A stretch of DNA of 29,568 nt, taken from positions 1-29,568 of the forward strand of contig QNAJ01000001.1 in the NCBI GenBank assembly GCA_003641465.1, given 5' to 3'. The translations under genes and the position numbers were made by a program. The notes under the pieces are model-generated. The model was not told where the DNA came from. It made no database searches and saw only the letters and a list, made by a program, of their open reading frames with translations. Positions 14,811-23,313 of this stretch are shown piece by piece (within the stretch, counting starts at the first letter, position 1; every line of letters begins with the position of its first letter). Origin of the DNA: Verrucomicrobiota bacterium. Lineage in GTDB: Bacteria > Verrucomicrobiota > Kiritimatiellia > B70-G9.

Positions 14811-16410
14811 GGATCCTGACTGGCGGGGTACCTTCCGGGGATCGGATTTCGCCCAGCCACGCAGCCACCGCCGCCTTCTGGCTGGGAACACTGTCGGAGT
14901 ACACGTTCAGGTAGGTGTGTAGATTCCGCAATGATCGGAGGTGATAGGGAGAGCCGAAGGAAGTGAACACCGCCGCCGGATGTTCGCGGTAGAATGCATT
15001 CATGAACATCAGGTTGCGGGGACCTACACAGCGCACCGTCATGCTGCACCAAGTGGCCTTGATGGCGAAATTGACAAAAACCGCGTCGTAGCGCCCGGTC
15101 TTCCGGAAGAAATCAAAATCCGCCGGGTTCCTTAAATGGTCAACCTGAAAGCCGCGACGCCGCAGTTCCTCGTCCACCACCGGCAACTCGCTCTCGTCCA
15201 GGGACATGGTGACCGTGAGCACGCGGGAACCGGAACGCAGTCCGCGCAGGGGCAGTACGCCGCGCTCGTTGCGCACGCAATGAACCGCTGAACAAGCGAT
15301 TTTCCCGGCAATCTCCTGCCAGCGGAGGCGGTCGGCCGCATCCGGCTCCGGTGCGAACGACGCGCCGCGATGCAGTCCCAGCGCCGCCTTGAGCTCCAGA
15401 ATCCTTCTCACCGAGGCCCGCAGCCGGCCAGCCTCAATGCGTCCGCTTCGCACCGCCTCAAGAAGTATCTCAAAGTCGTCCGGCACGTGAGCCAGAAGCA
15501 GGACGTCGCAACCCGACTCGAATATCGCCAGCGTCCGTTCCGGGCGACCCAGGCAGCCGGCAACGCCGCCCATGTTCATATCATCGGAAGTGATCAATCC
15601 GCGGAACCCCATCTCCTCCCGCAGAAGCCGGGTTGTGATGCGCCGGCTGAGAGTCGCCGGGCGGGGAATGCCTCCGACGACCTTGTCGCCATCCCAGGCC
15701 GGCAGCGCAATGTGGCCGATCATAATCGTGGCAACCCCTTCCCCGATCATGGCGGCGAAGACCCGGCCGTGAAGTCGCTTCCATTCTTCCAGGGAAAGGC
15801 GGTTAACCGAGGTGGTAACGTGCTGATCCACGTCGTCCACACCGTCGCCGGGAAAATGTTTCGCGCAGGCAGCGACATGGTGCTCCTGGAGTCCCCGGAT
15901 GAAGGCCGCCGTCAGGGGAATCACCCGATCCGGCCGGTCACCCCACGACCGGGTGTTGGTTATCGGGTTGTCCGGATTAAGGTTAAGATCCACAACCGGA
16001 GCAAAAGCCCAGTTGATTCCACAGGCCCGTGCAAAGCGTGCGGCACATTCGCCGGCAGCGTAAGCCCATTCAGCGTTACCTGCCGCGGACACCGCCAAGG
16101 CATCCGGAAACTGGGGAGCATCAACGATTGAGGCCGGCCCGCTTTCCAGATCGGAGGACACCAGAAGCGGGATGCGGGCCGACTCCTGGAGTCTGGAGAT
16201 GCGGCGGCGGTGGTCATCCAGAGTGCCGTGCCAGGTGAAAATCCCACCCACGGGAACCCGCTGCCAGTTCTCGGCCAGGTAGTCCACCGTGGAATCGTCT
16301 GAACCGCCCCCTACACAGCAGATCTGACCGCAGAGCTCTTCGAGAGACAGGCTTTTCAGAGTGCTTTCGACCCACTGCCGTGCTTCCGGTTCGAGTTCGC
16401 GGCCTGACAT
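14791..16410 (-). CDS. Glycoside hydrolase family 3, beta-N-acetylglucosaminidase type
   Basis: A 539-residue enzyme without signal peptide, so cytoplasmic. It hydrolyses terminal beta-linked sugars, probably N-acetylglucosamine. The GH3 barrel (about residues 15-340) shows DLESGP (87-92), FAPVVDLNLNPDNP (136-149), the substrate-binding KHFPGDG (184-190) and the loop DQH (195-197). That loop corresponds to the Asp-His acid/base pair special to NagZ-like members. The nucleophile segment ITSDDMNMGG (273-282) follows. A C-terminal region of about 190 residues contains VFTSFGSPYHLRS, typical of the two-domain bacterial forms. It is the last gene of an operon with a sugar-binding lipoprotein and two permeases, which supports intracellular cleavage of an imported disaccharide such as chitobiose. 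GGAG lies 9 nt before ATG 16410. The last five codons come from a dispersed repeat. Confidence 0.88.
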   Translation of the reverse strand: MSGRELEPEARQWVESTLKSLSLEELCGQICCVGGGSDDSTVDYLAENWQRVPVGGIFTWHGTLDDHRRRISRLQESARIPLLVSSDLESGPASIVDAPQFPDALAVSAAGNAEWAYAAGECAARFARACGINWAFAPVVDLNLNPDNPITNTRSWGDRPDRVIPLTAAFIRGLQEHHVAACAKHFPGDGVDDVDQHVTTSVNRLSLEEWKRLHGRVFAAMIGEGVATIMIGHIALPAWDGDKVVGGIPRPATLSRRITTRLLREEMGFRGLITSDDMNMGGVAGCLGRPERTLAIFESGCDVLLLAHVPDDFEILLEAVRSGRIEAGRLRASVRRILELKAALGLHRGASFAPEPDAADRLRWQEIAGKIACSAVHCVRNERGVLPLRGLRSGSRVLTVTMSLDESELPVVDEELRRRGFQVDHLRNPADFDFFRKTGRYDAVFVNFAIKATWCSMTVRCVGPRNLMFMNAFYREHPAAVFTSFGSPYHLRSLRNLHTYLNVYSDSVPSQKAAVAAWLGEIRSPEGTPPVRIPGSGLD

Positions 16411-16425
16411 TCTGGAGACTCCAGC

Positions 16426-17586
16426 TTAACCCTTGAGCCCCGTCATGGAGATACCTTCAATGAAGGTCTTCTGTGTGAAGAAGAACAGTACGATTATCGG
16501 CAGCGTCACCAGCGTACTGGCGGCCATGAGATAGTGCCACTCGGTCCCGCCGTGCTGGCTCTGGAAGAACTGCAGCCCCAGCGCCAGGGTAAACGTCTTC
16601 TGGTCAGTGAGGTAAATCAGCGGACCCAGAAAATCGTTCCAGGTGAACATGAACTGGAAGAGAGCCACGACCATCAGGGCCGGGCGGCAAAGGGGGAGCA
16701 TTATCTGCCAGTAAATACGCAACTCGCTGCACCCATCTATGCGCGCCGCGTCGGAGAGATCCTTGGGAATGGTCATAAAGAACTGTCTCAGCAGGAATAC
16801 GTTGAAAGCTCCGGCAAAGAATGACCCCACCCAAAGCGGTCGGAGAGTCCCAATCCAACCCAACCAGCGGAACATGCAGTAGATCGGGACCATGACCACC
16901 GGGAAGGGGATCATCATCGTAGCCAGGGCCACCAGGAACACCTTATTGCGGCCTCTCCACTGAATCCGCGAAAAGCCATAGGCTGCCAGCGAGCTGGAAA
17001 AGACAGTCCCTATGACGGTAAGGAAGCAGAGTATCAGGGTGTTCTTGAGATAAAGGGGAAAATACTTCATCGCCCGGATAGCGTTGATGAAGTTCTCCCA
17101 CCGCGGAGCCACCTTACGAGTGAGACGGGCGACGGGCACCACCCACCACTGGTCCTTGGCTTCCCGGCCGGAAATGCGCTTTTCCGGGAAGACCCTTACC
17201 CACGGATTCTGCGCGCTTGCCGGGATCTCTTCCAGAATTCTGACCGGTATCTCCTCGATTTCCCCGCTGATATCATGCCGAATCAGTTTCCCCTCCCGCA
17301 CCTGGCTCTGGGGAACGACAAAACGGCGGGCCAGCAGCGAATCGTATATCACGTAGGAAGGCTCGGTGATGGTTTCCCCCTTCTTGACCGGCATCCGGCG
17401 GCCGTCGATCTCCGCAAAATACCGGTAAGGAATCCAGGTGGGTGGCATGGACATGGTCTGTTCTATGGGTTTCAGTGCAGTGGAAATCATCCATGCCAAG
17501 GGCAACAGGAACACCAGCGATCCCGCCAGCAATACGGTGTAGAGAACAAACCTTGCGACTGTTCTGCCGTAATAGCGCTCTTTCAC
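16426..17586 (-). CDS. Sugar ABC transporter permease (MalG type) with large exported insert
   Basis: A 386-residue inner-membrane permease of the CUT1 carbohydrate importer family. Six helices and the ATPase-coupling EAA loop (DAARIDGCSELRIYWQIMLP, about 281-300) are visible, and the ending FFTQKTFIEGISMTGLKG is characteristic of MalG-type subunits. The family is normally about 270-300 residues. Here roughly 105 extra residues (about 53-160) separate the first helix, which ends at SMPPTWIP, from the ENFINAIRAM segment that usually follows closely. The insert is charged, has no membrane span and should lie outside the membrane. The start is GTG 17586. Its ribosome site (AGGGGA) sits in the last codons of the preceding permease gene, 3 bp away. 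The frame is intact. Confidence 0.92.
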   Translation of the reverse strand: MKERYYGRTVARFVLYTVLLAGSLVFLLPLAWMISTALKPIEQTMSMPPTWIPYRYFAEIDGRRMPVKKGETITEPSYVIYDSLLARRFVVPQSQVREGKLIRHDISGEIEEIPVRILEEIPASAQNPWVRVFPEKRISGREAKDQWWVVPVARLTRKVAPRWENFINAIRAMKYFPLYLKNTLILCFLTVIGTVFSSSLAAYGFSRIQWRGRNKVFLVALATMMIPFPVVMVPIYCMFRWLGWIGTLRPLWVGSFFAGAFNVFLLRQFFMTIPKDLSDAARIDGCSELRIYWQIMLPLCRPALMVVALFQFMFTWNDFLGPLIYLTDQKTFTLALGLQFFQSQHGGTEWHYLMAASTLVTLPIIVLFFFTQKTFIEGISMTGLKG

Positions 17587-17589
17587 GTC

Positions 17590-18474
17590 CTATTCCCCTG
17601 CATAGTAAATGTGTCTGCGTGTGGTCTTGGTAGCCACCCACGTCAGGAAGAAAATGATGATGAACAGGACCCAGGCCATGGCACTGGCGAATCCCATCTC
17701 GTAATAGTCAAAGGCGTTCTGGTAAAGGTAAACGGCGTAGAAGAGGGCGGACCTATTCGGGCCTCCGCCGCCGAACATGATGTAGGGCTGAGCAAACACC
17801 TGCAGCGCTCCGATAATCCCCATGATGAGGTTGAAATAGATTACCGGGGAGATCATCGGAATAGTGATGTGAAAGAATTTTTGCCACGCGCTGGCGCCAT
17901 CAATTACCGCTGACTCGTACAGTTCCCGCGGCACGTCCTGCAACGCCGCCAGGTAGATCACCATCGAGCCCCCCACGCCCCAGACGGACATGAGGATAAG
18001 CGAGGGCTTGGTCCACTTCTCGTCCGCCAGCCAGTCCGGCCCCTGGATACCCAACAGGCCCAGCAAGTAGTTCAGAATGCCGTACTTACCGTTGAGGATC
18101 CACAGCCAGATCATGGCGCTGGCCACCATCGGCACCAGCGAGGGAAGGAAATAGACGGTCCGGAAGACCGGCCGCGCCTTTATCTGCTGGTTGAGCATTA
18201 CGGCGATGAGCAGGGATACCACCAGACAGAGCGGAAGGGAAAAGATCGTATAATAGAAAGTATTGTAGAGCGACTTCCAGAACACCTTATCGGTGAACAT
18301 GTCGCGATAGTTCAGCAGACCCACCCAGACCGGCCGGGAAAAAACATCGTAGTCGCAGAACGAGTAATAAATGCTCGCCAGCGCCGGATACAGGGTGAAC
18401 GCCAAAAAACCGATGATCCAAGGGCTGATAAAAGCCAGCCCGATACCCAGATTTCTCCACTCGCGCCGCGTCAT
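17590..18474 (-). CDS. Sugar ABC transporter permease (MalF/UgpA type)
   Basis: A 294-residue inner-membrane permease. Six predicted helices begin at LGIGLAFISPWIIGFLAF. The EAA loop YESAVIDGASAWQKFFHITI (about residues 185-204) contacts the ATPase. The motif GGGGPNRSALFYAVYLYQNAF is typical of MalF/UgpA-like subunits of CUT1 importers. ATG 18474 overlaps the stop of the binding-protein gene as ATGA; a GTG at 18486 in the same frame is the alternative start. With the MalG-type partner it forms the membrane channel. No ATPase gene is present in the window, so a shared MsmK/UgpC-like ATPase encoded elsewhere is expected. Confidence 0.94.
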   Translation of the reverse strand: MTRREWRNLGIGLAFISPWIIGFLAFTLYPALASIYYSFCDYDVFSRPVWVGLLNYRDMFTDKVFWKSLYNTFYYTIFSLPLCLVVSLLIAVMLNQQIKARPVFRTVYFLPSLVPMVASAMIWLWILNGKYGILNYLLGLLGIQGPDWLADEKWTKPSLILMSVWGVGGSMVIYLAALQDVPRELYESAVIDGASAWQKFFHITIPMISPVIYFNLIMGIIGALQVFAQPYIMFGGGGPNRSALFYAVYLYQNAFDYYEMGFASAMAWVLFIIIFFLTWVATKTTRRHIYYAGE

Positions 18475-19895
18475 AGTCCGCGCCACTCCGCAATACGCCT
18501 CTCGCGTATCTTCAACCAGCGTTCGCGCTCTCGATCGAATCTCAACTGTACTCGTTTCTGCACCGTGCGCAAAGCCTGTGCCGGTGTCTCAATCAGCGAA
18601 AAAATGCGATCCACCGCAGCATTCATCTCATCGCCCAGGACCATCCATATCGGCGTCTGCGGAACGGTTCTGACGTACGGACTGCGGGCCATCTCTATGA
18701 ATATCTTGATGTAGGGATTAGGATGGTTGCGGATGAAATCCTCGCTCATCCGGGAAAGCGGACTGAACTTCCGTTGGCCCATACAGAGTTTCTCCATGGC
18801 CGGCTGGGTATTCACGTAGCGGATGAATTCAAAGGCCTCCTTCACATGCCGGGCGCCCCGGGGGATTACCAGTACGTCACACTCGGCGATAGTCACATAC
18901 GGGAACTGGTCGGTGTGAGCCGCGGGAAACGGCGCCGCACCCCACTCGAGCTGAGGTGCATACTTGTCTATGAAGTTGTACATCCACACTCCCTGCAGCT
19001 CCATCGCCACCTTCCCTGACAGGAACGGGTTTTGCGGCGAAGCGAAATTGCCGAATGATGCACCAAAGCGCCGCAGGTTTTCCAGCCCGTATTTCTTGGG
19101 GTAACTCTGAAACCAGCGGAAGGCTTCGATATTCTCCGGGCTGTCGGCGGTGATGCGATCCTTTCCATTCCACAAGCCCGCACCGAACCAGTAGCCCCAC
19201 ATGGGATTCCACCACCCCGGCTCGGTAGGCACGAACCCCAGCTGGATGATGTCGAATTTCTTGGAGCGCTTTTCCTCTTCGGTCAGGTCTGAAAAATGCA
19301 CCTTGACTTTCTTGCCATTGCGCTCGACGACAACCAGCGTGATCTGCTCGGCCATGCGGTCCAGTTCGGCAATGCTGCGGGGCGGCTGTTCAGGATCCAG
19401 CCCGGCCTCGCGAAACATTTTCTTGTTCCAGTGCAAGGCGAGAGTCGCCGGCGTGCTGGGCAGCGCCCACACAAAACCCTCGTGACTGCACAGCTCCCAG
19501 AAAACCGGAATATAGTCGTCAGCGGTGATGCCCGCCTCCTCCAGATACCGGTTCAACGGTGTCAGGGCCCCCTTCTCCGCATAAACCGGGATGTTGAAGG
19601 ACCATAACCCGGCCACGTCCGGGGGATTCCCGCCGGCGGTGGCCAGCATCATCTTGCGGTCAATCTGGCTGACCGTAAGCTTGCGCACGAAGATACGATT
19701 CTGCGAACGGTTGAAGTCATCCACCACCGCCTGCATGGCCTCGCCTTCGAACCCGGTCCACTTTTCCCAATAGTCCACGATGATCCGGCCGTCAGGCGTA
19801 CGGTCCGATGGAGGCCGCACGCAGCCGGAAAGTCCCACGGCTGCGACGGCTGATGCCAGCAGAACACCGATTTTCGCGACCCGAAAGTCAGCCAC
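18471..19895 (-). CDS. Sugar-binding lipoprotein of an ABC importer (SBP family 1)
   Basis: A 474-residue extracellular solute-binding lipoprotein. After MADFRVAKIG comes a hydrophobic run ending in the lipobox LSGC, with Cys25 as lipid anchor. The mature protein has the CUT1 pattern: VDYWEKWTGFEGEAMQAVVD at the N terminus, GGNPPDVAGLW, and a hinge region near GKVAMELQGVWMY. The last 45 residues form a long, basic, probably helical tail (AQALRTVQKRVQLRFDRERE and onward). The start is GTG 19895 with AGGA/GGAG just upstream; an upstream TTG at 19958 would bury the signal peptide behind an improbable leader. It heads the operon SBP, MalF-type, MalG-type, GH3, all translationally close. The sugar cannot be read from sequence; an aminosugar oligosaccharide fits the GH3 partner. 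Confidence 0.92.
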   Translation of the reverse strand: MADFRVAKIGVLLASAVAAVGLSGCVRPPSDRTPDGRIIVDYWEKWTGFEGEAMQAVVDDFNRSQNRIFVRKLTVSQIDRKMMLATAGGNPPDVAGLWSFNIPVYAEKGALTPLNRYLEEAGITADDYIPVFWELCSHEGFVWALPSTPATLALHWNKKMFREAGLDPEQPPRSIAELDRMAEQITLVVVERNGKKVKVHFSDLTEEEKRSKKFDIIQLGFVPTEPGWWNPMWGYWFGAGLWNGKDRITADSPENIEAFRWFQSYPKKYGLENLRRFGASFGNFASPQNPFLSGKVAMELQGVWMYNFIDKYAPQLEWGAAPFPAAHTDQFPYVTIAECDVLVIPRGARHVKEAFEFIRYVNTQPAMEKLCMGQRKFSPLSRMSEDFIRNHPNPYIKIFIEMARSPYVRTVPQTPIWMVLGDEMNAAVDRIFSLIETPAQALRTVQKRVQLRFDRERERWLKIRERRIAEWRGL

Positions 19896-20032
19896 TTTTC
19901 CTGCTCCGCCTTCTTGTACCCGAGATGAATCCGGCCCCGGACCGACTGCCCGGGACAAACGCGGTCACCACAAACACATATTTTGCCCTCAAAATGCAAG
20001 CACAAAAAGGCCGTCCGTGGTCATCGACGCCG

Positions 20033-22846
20033 TCAGGGCGCATCAGAATCTCCAAAGCTGCTCTGGTCTTGCGACTCGCCGGCTTCATGCCCGGTGACGC
20101 CGGCCGGTCGGCCGAGAAGCGAGGCAACCTTCTCAACAAGCTCGCTGCTCTTGAAAGGCTTGTTTATCAGGTCCACGCACTGCTGCCGCATTAACCGCCT
20201 GCACTGATCGCTGCGGGCGAACCCGGTGGCCAGCAGAAATGGGACCTCCGGGCTGATCTCCCGGATACGCTGGAATGTCTCTACACCGTCCATGCCCGGC
20301 ATGATCATGTCCAGGATCACCAGCCCTATCCTCCGGACGTGCTCCCTGACCAGATCCACCGCCGCCGCCCCGCTCGACGCCTCCAGCACCGGGTAGCCGC
20401 TGGCCTTGAGAATCTCCGCTATCATCTGGCGCACAATGGCCTCATCGTCTACAACCAGAACCGTATCCGCACTCACCCGCGCCGGAGGCTTTCCCGGAGG
20501 TCGCGCGACATGTTCGGGCAAGTAAATGCGGAAGGTGGTCCCCCGGCCTTCTTCGCTCTCTACCAGAACATCTCCGCCGTGATTGGTGACGATCCCGTAG
20601 ACAATTGAGAGGCCCAGCCCCGTTCCCTCCTCCTTGGTGGTGAAGAAGGGGTCGAAGATATGCGCGCGCACCTCCGGATCGATTCCCGGGCCCGTGTCGG
20701 AAACCACCAGACACACCGCACGGCCCGGAATCGGACGCTGCAGCATCTTATGCTCGTTCGCTGTGAGAGGACGGACTTCGACCGCAATGGTCAGCCGGCC
20801 ACCTTCAGCACGCATGGCCTCGATGGCGTTGATGCACAGATTCATCACCACCTGAACCATCTGCGACCTGTCCCCCAGAATGCGAGGAGTCTGCTCCGGA
20901 CGCTGGACCTCGACCTGCACGTTACGCGGCACGCTGGGACGCAAAAGGGCCAGAACTTCTTCAATCACTTCAAGAACCGAAAGCGGCCGTCGCTCCACGT
21001 GGGACTTGCGGGAGAAGGAAAGGAGCTGGCGTGTCAGTTCTGCAGCCCGCCCGGCAGATTGCTCGATCAGCTTCAGATAGTGTTCGAGCTCGGAACCGGG
21101 CGGCACGCGGGACTGAAGCATGGAAGCAAAGCCCAGGATACCACTGAGAATATTGTTGAAATCATGAGCGATTCCCCCCGCCAGCATTCCCACCGCATCC
21201 ATCTTCTGCGCCTGGATCAGATGCTCCTCCAGCCTGCGGCGCCGGTTCTCCTCTTCGGCGGCCTGCATTCGTCCTGCCAGATACAGCGCCGCAATAGTGA
21301 GCAGGTCGAGCTGCGCCCGCTCGAAGTCGCGCTCGCGATCGTCGGCAACCAGTAATGCACCCCAGACCCTGCCAGAGGAGTCGCGCACCGGAGCAGCCAA
21401 CAGTGACGCCAGATGCAGAACCTTCACCGCGGCCTCATCCGCCATCGTTTCCGCCGCCGGGAGCCGGCCGCGGAAACAGGGCAGGCCGCGCTGCAGGACC
21501 TTGCGCGTGAGGGACTCAAGCGCCTGCCGGCAGGTATCCTCGGGTACCGGCGGTGGAATGTCCTCGCGCCACACAATCGTACGGCAGCCTCCATCGGCAT
21601 CCGCCACCCACACCACCAGGGGATTGAACATGCGGTGCAGAATGCGGCACATCCCTTCAACGTACTCCTCGAAGTCCGGAGGTAATTGCCCCACATCGCG
21701 GAAAAGGCGGGTCATCCGCACGATCAGATCCTGAGCCTTCTCGTGCTGAGAAAGGGTTTCCGCGGCTGTGCGCCGCAGGTCCATCTCCCGCCGACGCCAC
21801 CGGGTTATGTCCCGCGCCACCGCAAGGATACCGCGCGCCTTGCCGCTCTCATCGTGAAGTACCGAATGCACCTGTTCCACCCACACGTAGGAGCCATCGC
21901 GGGATTTGAGCTGGTACTCAACGGCTATCCCGGTGTCACTGGCGACGCATTCACGCAGACCCGCCTTCAGTTGGGCAAGATCTTCCGGATGGACCAGGTC
22001 CTCCCATACCTTTTCCCCGGTAAACAGTTCATCCACCCGTACACCCGTAAGACGCTCAAAAGCCGGGTTCGCCGCCAGGATCGAACCGTCCGTCCCGAAT
22101 ATGAGCACCGGATCAGAAGCCTCCCGGAAAAGCACGTTGAAGCGTTCATCGGCGGCTTCAAGGGCATACGCCAGCCCGCGTTCCCGGCTGATATCCCGAG
22201 CCATTCCGCGCACGCCCACAGTACTTCCATCCGGACCCCGCAAAGGAAAAAACGAAAACCAGAATGTGCGGCGCGTACCCGGAGGCCACTCGGTCTCCAG
22301 CTCGATCCCCCGCAGAGGTGTCCCGCGCAGCGCCATTCCCCAGCAGGACTCGAACTTCGCCCGCGAAGATGAGGCCAGCAGACCGGCAAGCATCTCTGGA
22401 GCCGAAGAGGTCTCCTCTCCTCCGGCGGCCCGTGCCAGGGCAGTAACTCCCGAAACAATCCTCCCGTGGGGGTCACACTCAAAGAACACTATCCGACTGT
22501 GCAGCCCGGCAAGCTCCTCCCCCAGCCTGCTCCAGCGGTCGTCGGCATCCACAGTAACCAACACCCCGGCCTCGGGATCCGGCGCCGCAGCGCGTACGCT
22601 CAGCCGCAGAAATCCTTCTCCTTCCGCCAGCGGAACCCAAATGCTGTCGCTCTTGCTCCGGTTACCGCCGCTCACGCCTAATTGTGCAATCTGCCGCTCC
22701 AACCAGGGCCAACGCCGAAGCAACTCCTTTGCGCCGCCGTTGGCACAGGTAACGCGGCCTTCGACCGACACGCGGTAGAGGCCGGTCCCGGCACTTTCGG
22801 TCAACTCATCCGGGGAGATGGATTCCTTGTCTTGCGGAGCATCCAT
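20033..22846 (-). CDS. Hybrid PAS/GAF sensor histidine kinase with receiver domain
   Basis: A soluble hybrid sensor kinase of 937 residues, with no membrane span seen. Domains in order (numbered from Met at 22846): a degenerate PAS (about 20-105), a second PAS (115-225), a clear third PAS with PAC (232-350, ending ILAVARDITRW), a GAF (375-525), HisKA with phospho-accepting His561 in GGIAHDFNN, and HATPase_c with N673 in NLCINAIEA, DTGPG (717-721) and GTGLGLS (741-747). A C-terminal receiver follows, with phospho-acceptor Asp846 (LDMIMPGMDG) and Lys896. The layout resembles NtrB-like cytosolic kinases. No separate response regulator is adjacent, so its output is unknown. An ATG at 22894 adds 16 basic residues; neither start has a strong ribosome site. 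Confidence 0.93.
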   Translation of the reverse strand: MDAPQDKESISPDELTESAGTGLYRVSVEGRVTCANGGAKELLRRWPWLERQIAQLGVSGGNRSKSDSIWVPLAEGEGFLRLSVRAAAPDPEAGVLVTVDADDRWSRLGEELAGLHSRIVFFECDPHGRIVSGVTALARAAGGEETSSAPEMLAGLLASSSRAKFESCWGMALRGTPLRGIELETEWPPGTRRTFWFSFFPLRGPDGSTVGVRGMARDISRERGLAYALEAADERFNVLFREASDPVLIFGTDGSILAANPAFERLTGVRVDELFTGEKVWEDLVHPEDLAQLKAGLRECVASDTGIAVEYQLKSRDGSYVWVEQVHSVLHDESGKARGILAVARDITRWRRREMDLRRTAAETLSQHEKAQDLIVRMTRLFRDVGQLPPDFEEYVEGMCRILHRMFNPLVVWVADADGGCRTIVWREDIPPPVPEDTCRQALESLTRKVLQRGLPCFRGRLPAAETMADEAAVKVLHLASLLAAPVRDSSGRVWGALLVADDRERDFERAQLDLLTIAALYLAGRMQAAEEENRRRRLEEHLIQAQKMDAVGMLAGGIAHDFNNILSGILGFASMLQSRVPPGSELEHYLKLIEQSAGRAAELTRQLLSFSRKSHVERRPLSVLEVIEEVLALLRPSVPRNVQVEVQRPEQTPRILGDRSQMVQVVMNLCINAIEAMRAEGGRLTIAVEVRPLTANEHKMLQRPIPGRAVCLVVSDTGPGIDPEVRAHIFDPFFTTKEEGTGLGLSIVYGIVTNHGGDVLVESEEGRGTTFRIYLPEHVARPPGKPPARVSADTVLVVDDEAIVRQMIAEILKASGYPVLEASSGAAAVDLVREHVRRIGLVILDMIMPGMDGVETFQRIREISPEVPFLLATGFARSDQCRRLMRQQCVDLINKPFKSSELVEKVASLLGRPAGVTGHEAGESQDQSSFGDSDAP

Positions 22847-22916
22847 CGCAAACCGCCACCGTCCGGCCTTCAGAGGGCACCGCCAGTGAAGCATGCCACA
22901 TTCACCGGTAGGGGGC

Positions 22917-22933
22917 CAGCCGCAATGCGGCTG
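22917..22933. other. Short GC hairpin ahead of the histidine kinase gene
   Basis: CAGCCGC and GCGGCTG flank AAT, a 7-bp stem with a 3-nt loop, in the gap between the small basic-protein gene and the kinase start. No T-run follows. It may attenuate read-through or shield the kinase leader, but no role can be assigned. Confidence 0.3.
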
Positions 22934-22988
22934 CCGGAAAGGTTACCCTGCGCTCAAGCCGCCGGCCGATCACTGACTGCCGGGAGAA

Positions 22989-23192
22989 TCATACCTCCCG
23001 GGACCGGCGGGTGAAACTGCTCCGCGGCTTGCGGGGGCGGGATCTTCGCGGCTGCAGAGGCACCGAGTAGATATCGTGGGAGACCTCTCCGGGGGGCTCC
23101 GGCTGGCGCACTTTTTTCGGCTCCAGGTCTATCCCCCACTCCCGACAGACAACTCGAAACCGAACCCGATAGTATTCGTCTGATGCACTCAC
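22989..23192 (-). CDS. Small basic protein of unknown function (67 residues)
   Basis: GTG 23192 opens a 67-codon frame and is preceded by GGGGGAG (23206-23200) at 7-nt spacing, the main argument that it is a gene. The first 47 residues look like a folded module (SDEYYRVRFRVVCREWGIDL, then EPKKVRQPEPPGEVSHDIYS). The last 20 are strongly basic (RRSRPRKPRSS, then RRSRE), suggesting nucleic-acid or ribosome binding. I do not recognise a family. It lies between tsaD and the histidine kinase in the same direction. An overlapping 91-codon frame in another phase has no ribosome site and low-complexity composition, and was not chosen. Confidence 0.55.
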   Translation of the reverse strand: MSASDEYYRVRFRVVCREWGIDLEPKKVRQPEPPGEVSHDIYSVPLQPRRSRPRKPRSSFTRRSREV

Positions 23193-23199
23193 TTGCGTT

Positions 23200-23206
23200 C
23201 TCCCCC
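23200..23206 (-). promoter_or_regulatory. Shine-Dalgarno for the small basic protein
   Basis: GGGGGAG on the minus strand, 7 nt from GTG 23192. It decides both the frame and the start of the 67-residue gene. Confidence 0.6.
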
Positions 23207-23251
23207 ACTGCAACCCGGGTCTCATTCAACAGACTCGGAAAATACCCAGCT

Positions 23252-23278
23252 TCTATACTTCCGGGTTCATTCCGTCAA
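23252..23278 (-). promoter_or_regulatory. Candidate promoter for the small basic protein and kinase
   Basis: On the minus strand TTGACG (23278-23273, five of six) precedes TATAGA (23257-23252, four of six) at a short 15-bp spacing, downstream of the tsaD stop at 23314. It could allow the small gene and kinase to be transcribed apart from ctpA-tsaD. Confidence 0.4.
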
Positions 23279-23313
23279 TCCTAACTGCCAATTCTTTCAC
23301 ACTTTTTCCGAAA

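Noticed and set aside
16412..16424. CTGGAGACTCCAG inverted repeat before the GH3 start
   Set aside because: Only a 1-nt centre, so it cannot fold as a hairpin; no second copy nearby to suggest an operator.
19896..19958. Upstream TTG start for the sugar-binding lipoprotein
   Set aside because: It would put 21 polar residues before the lipoprotein signal; GTG 19895 has a better ribosome site.
22954..23229. 91-codon reverse frame overlapping the small basic protein
   Set aside because: Low-complexity Ala/Pro/Gly composition and no ribosome site; the other phase has GGGGGAG and a more protein-like sequence.
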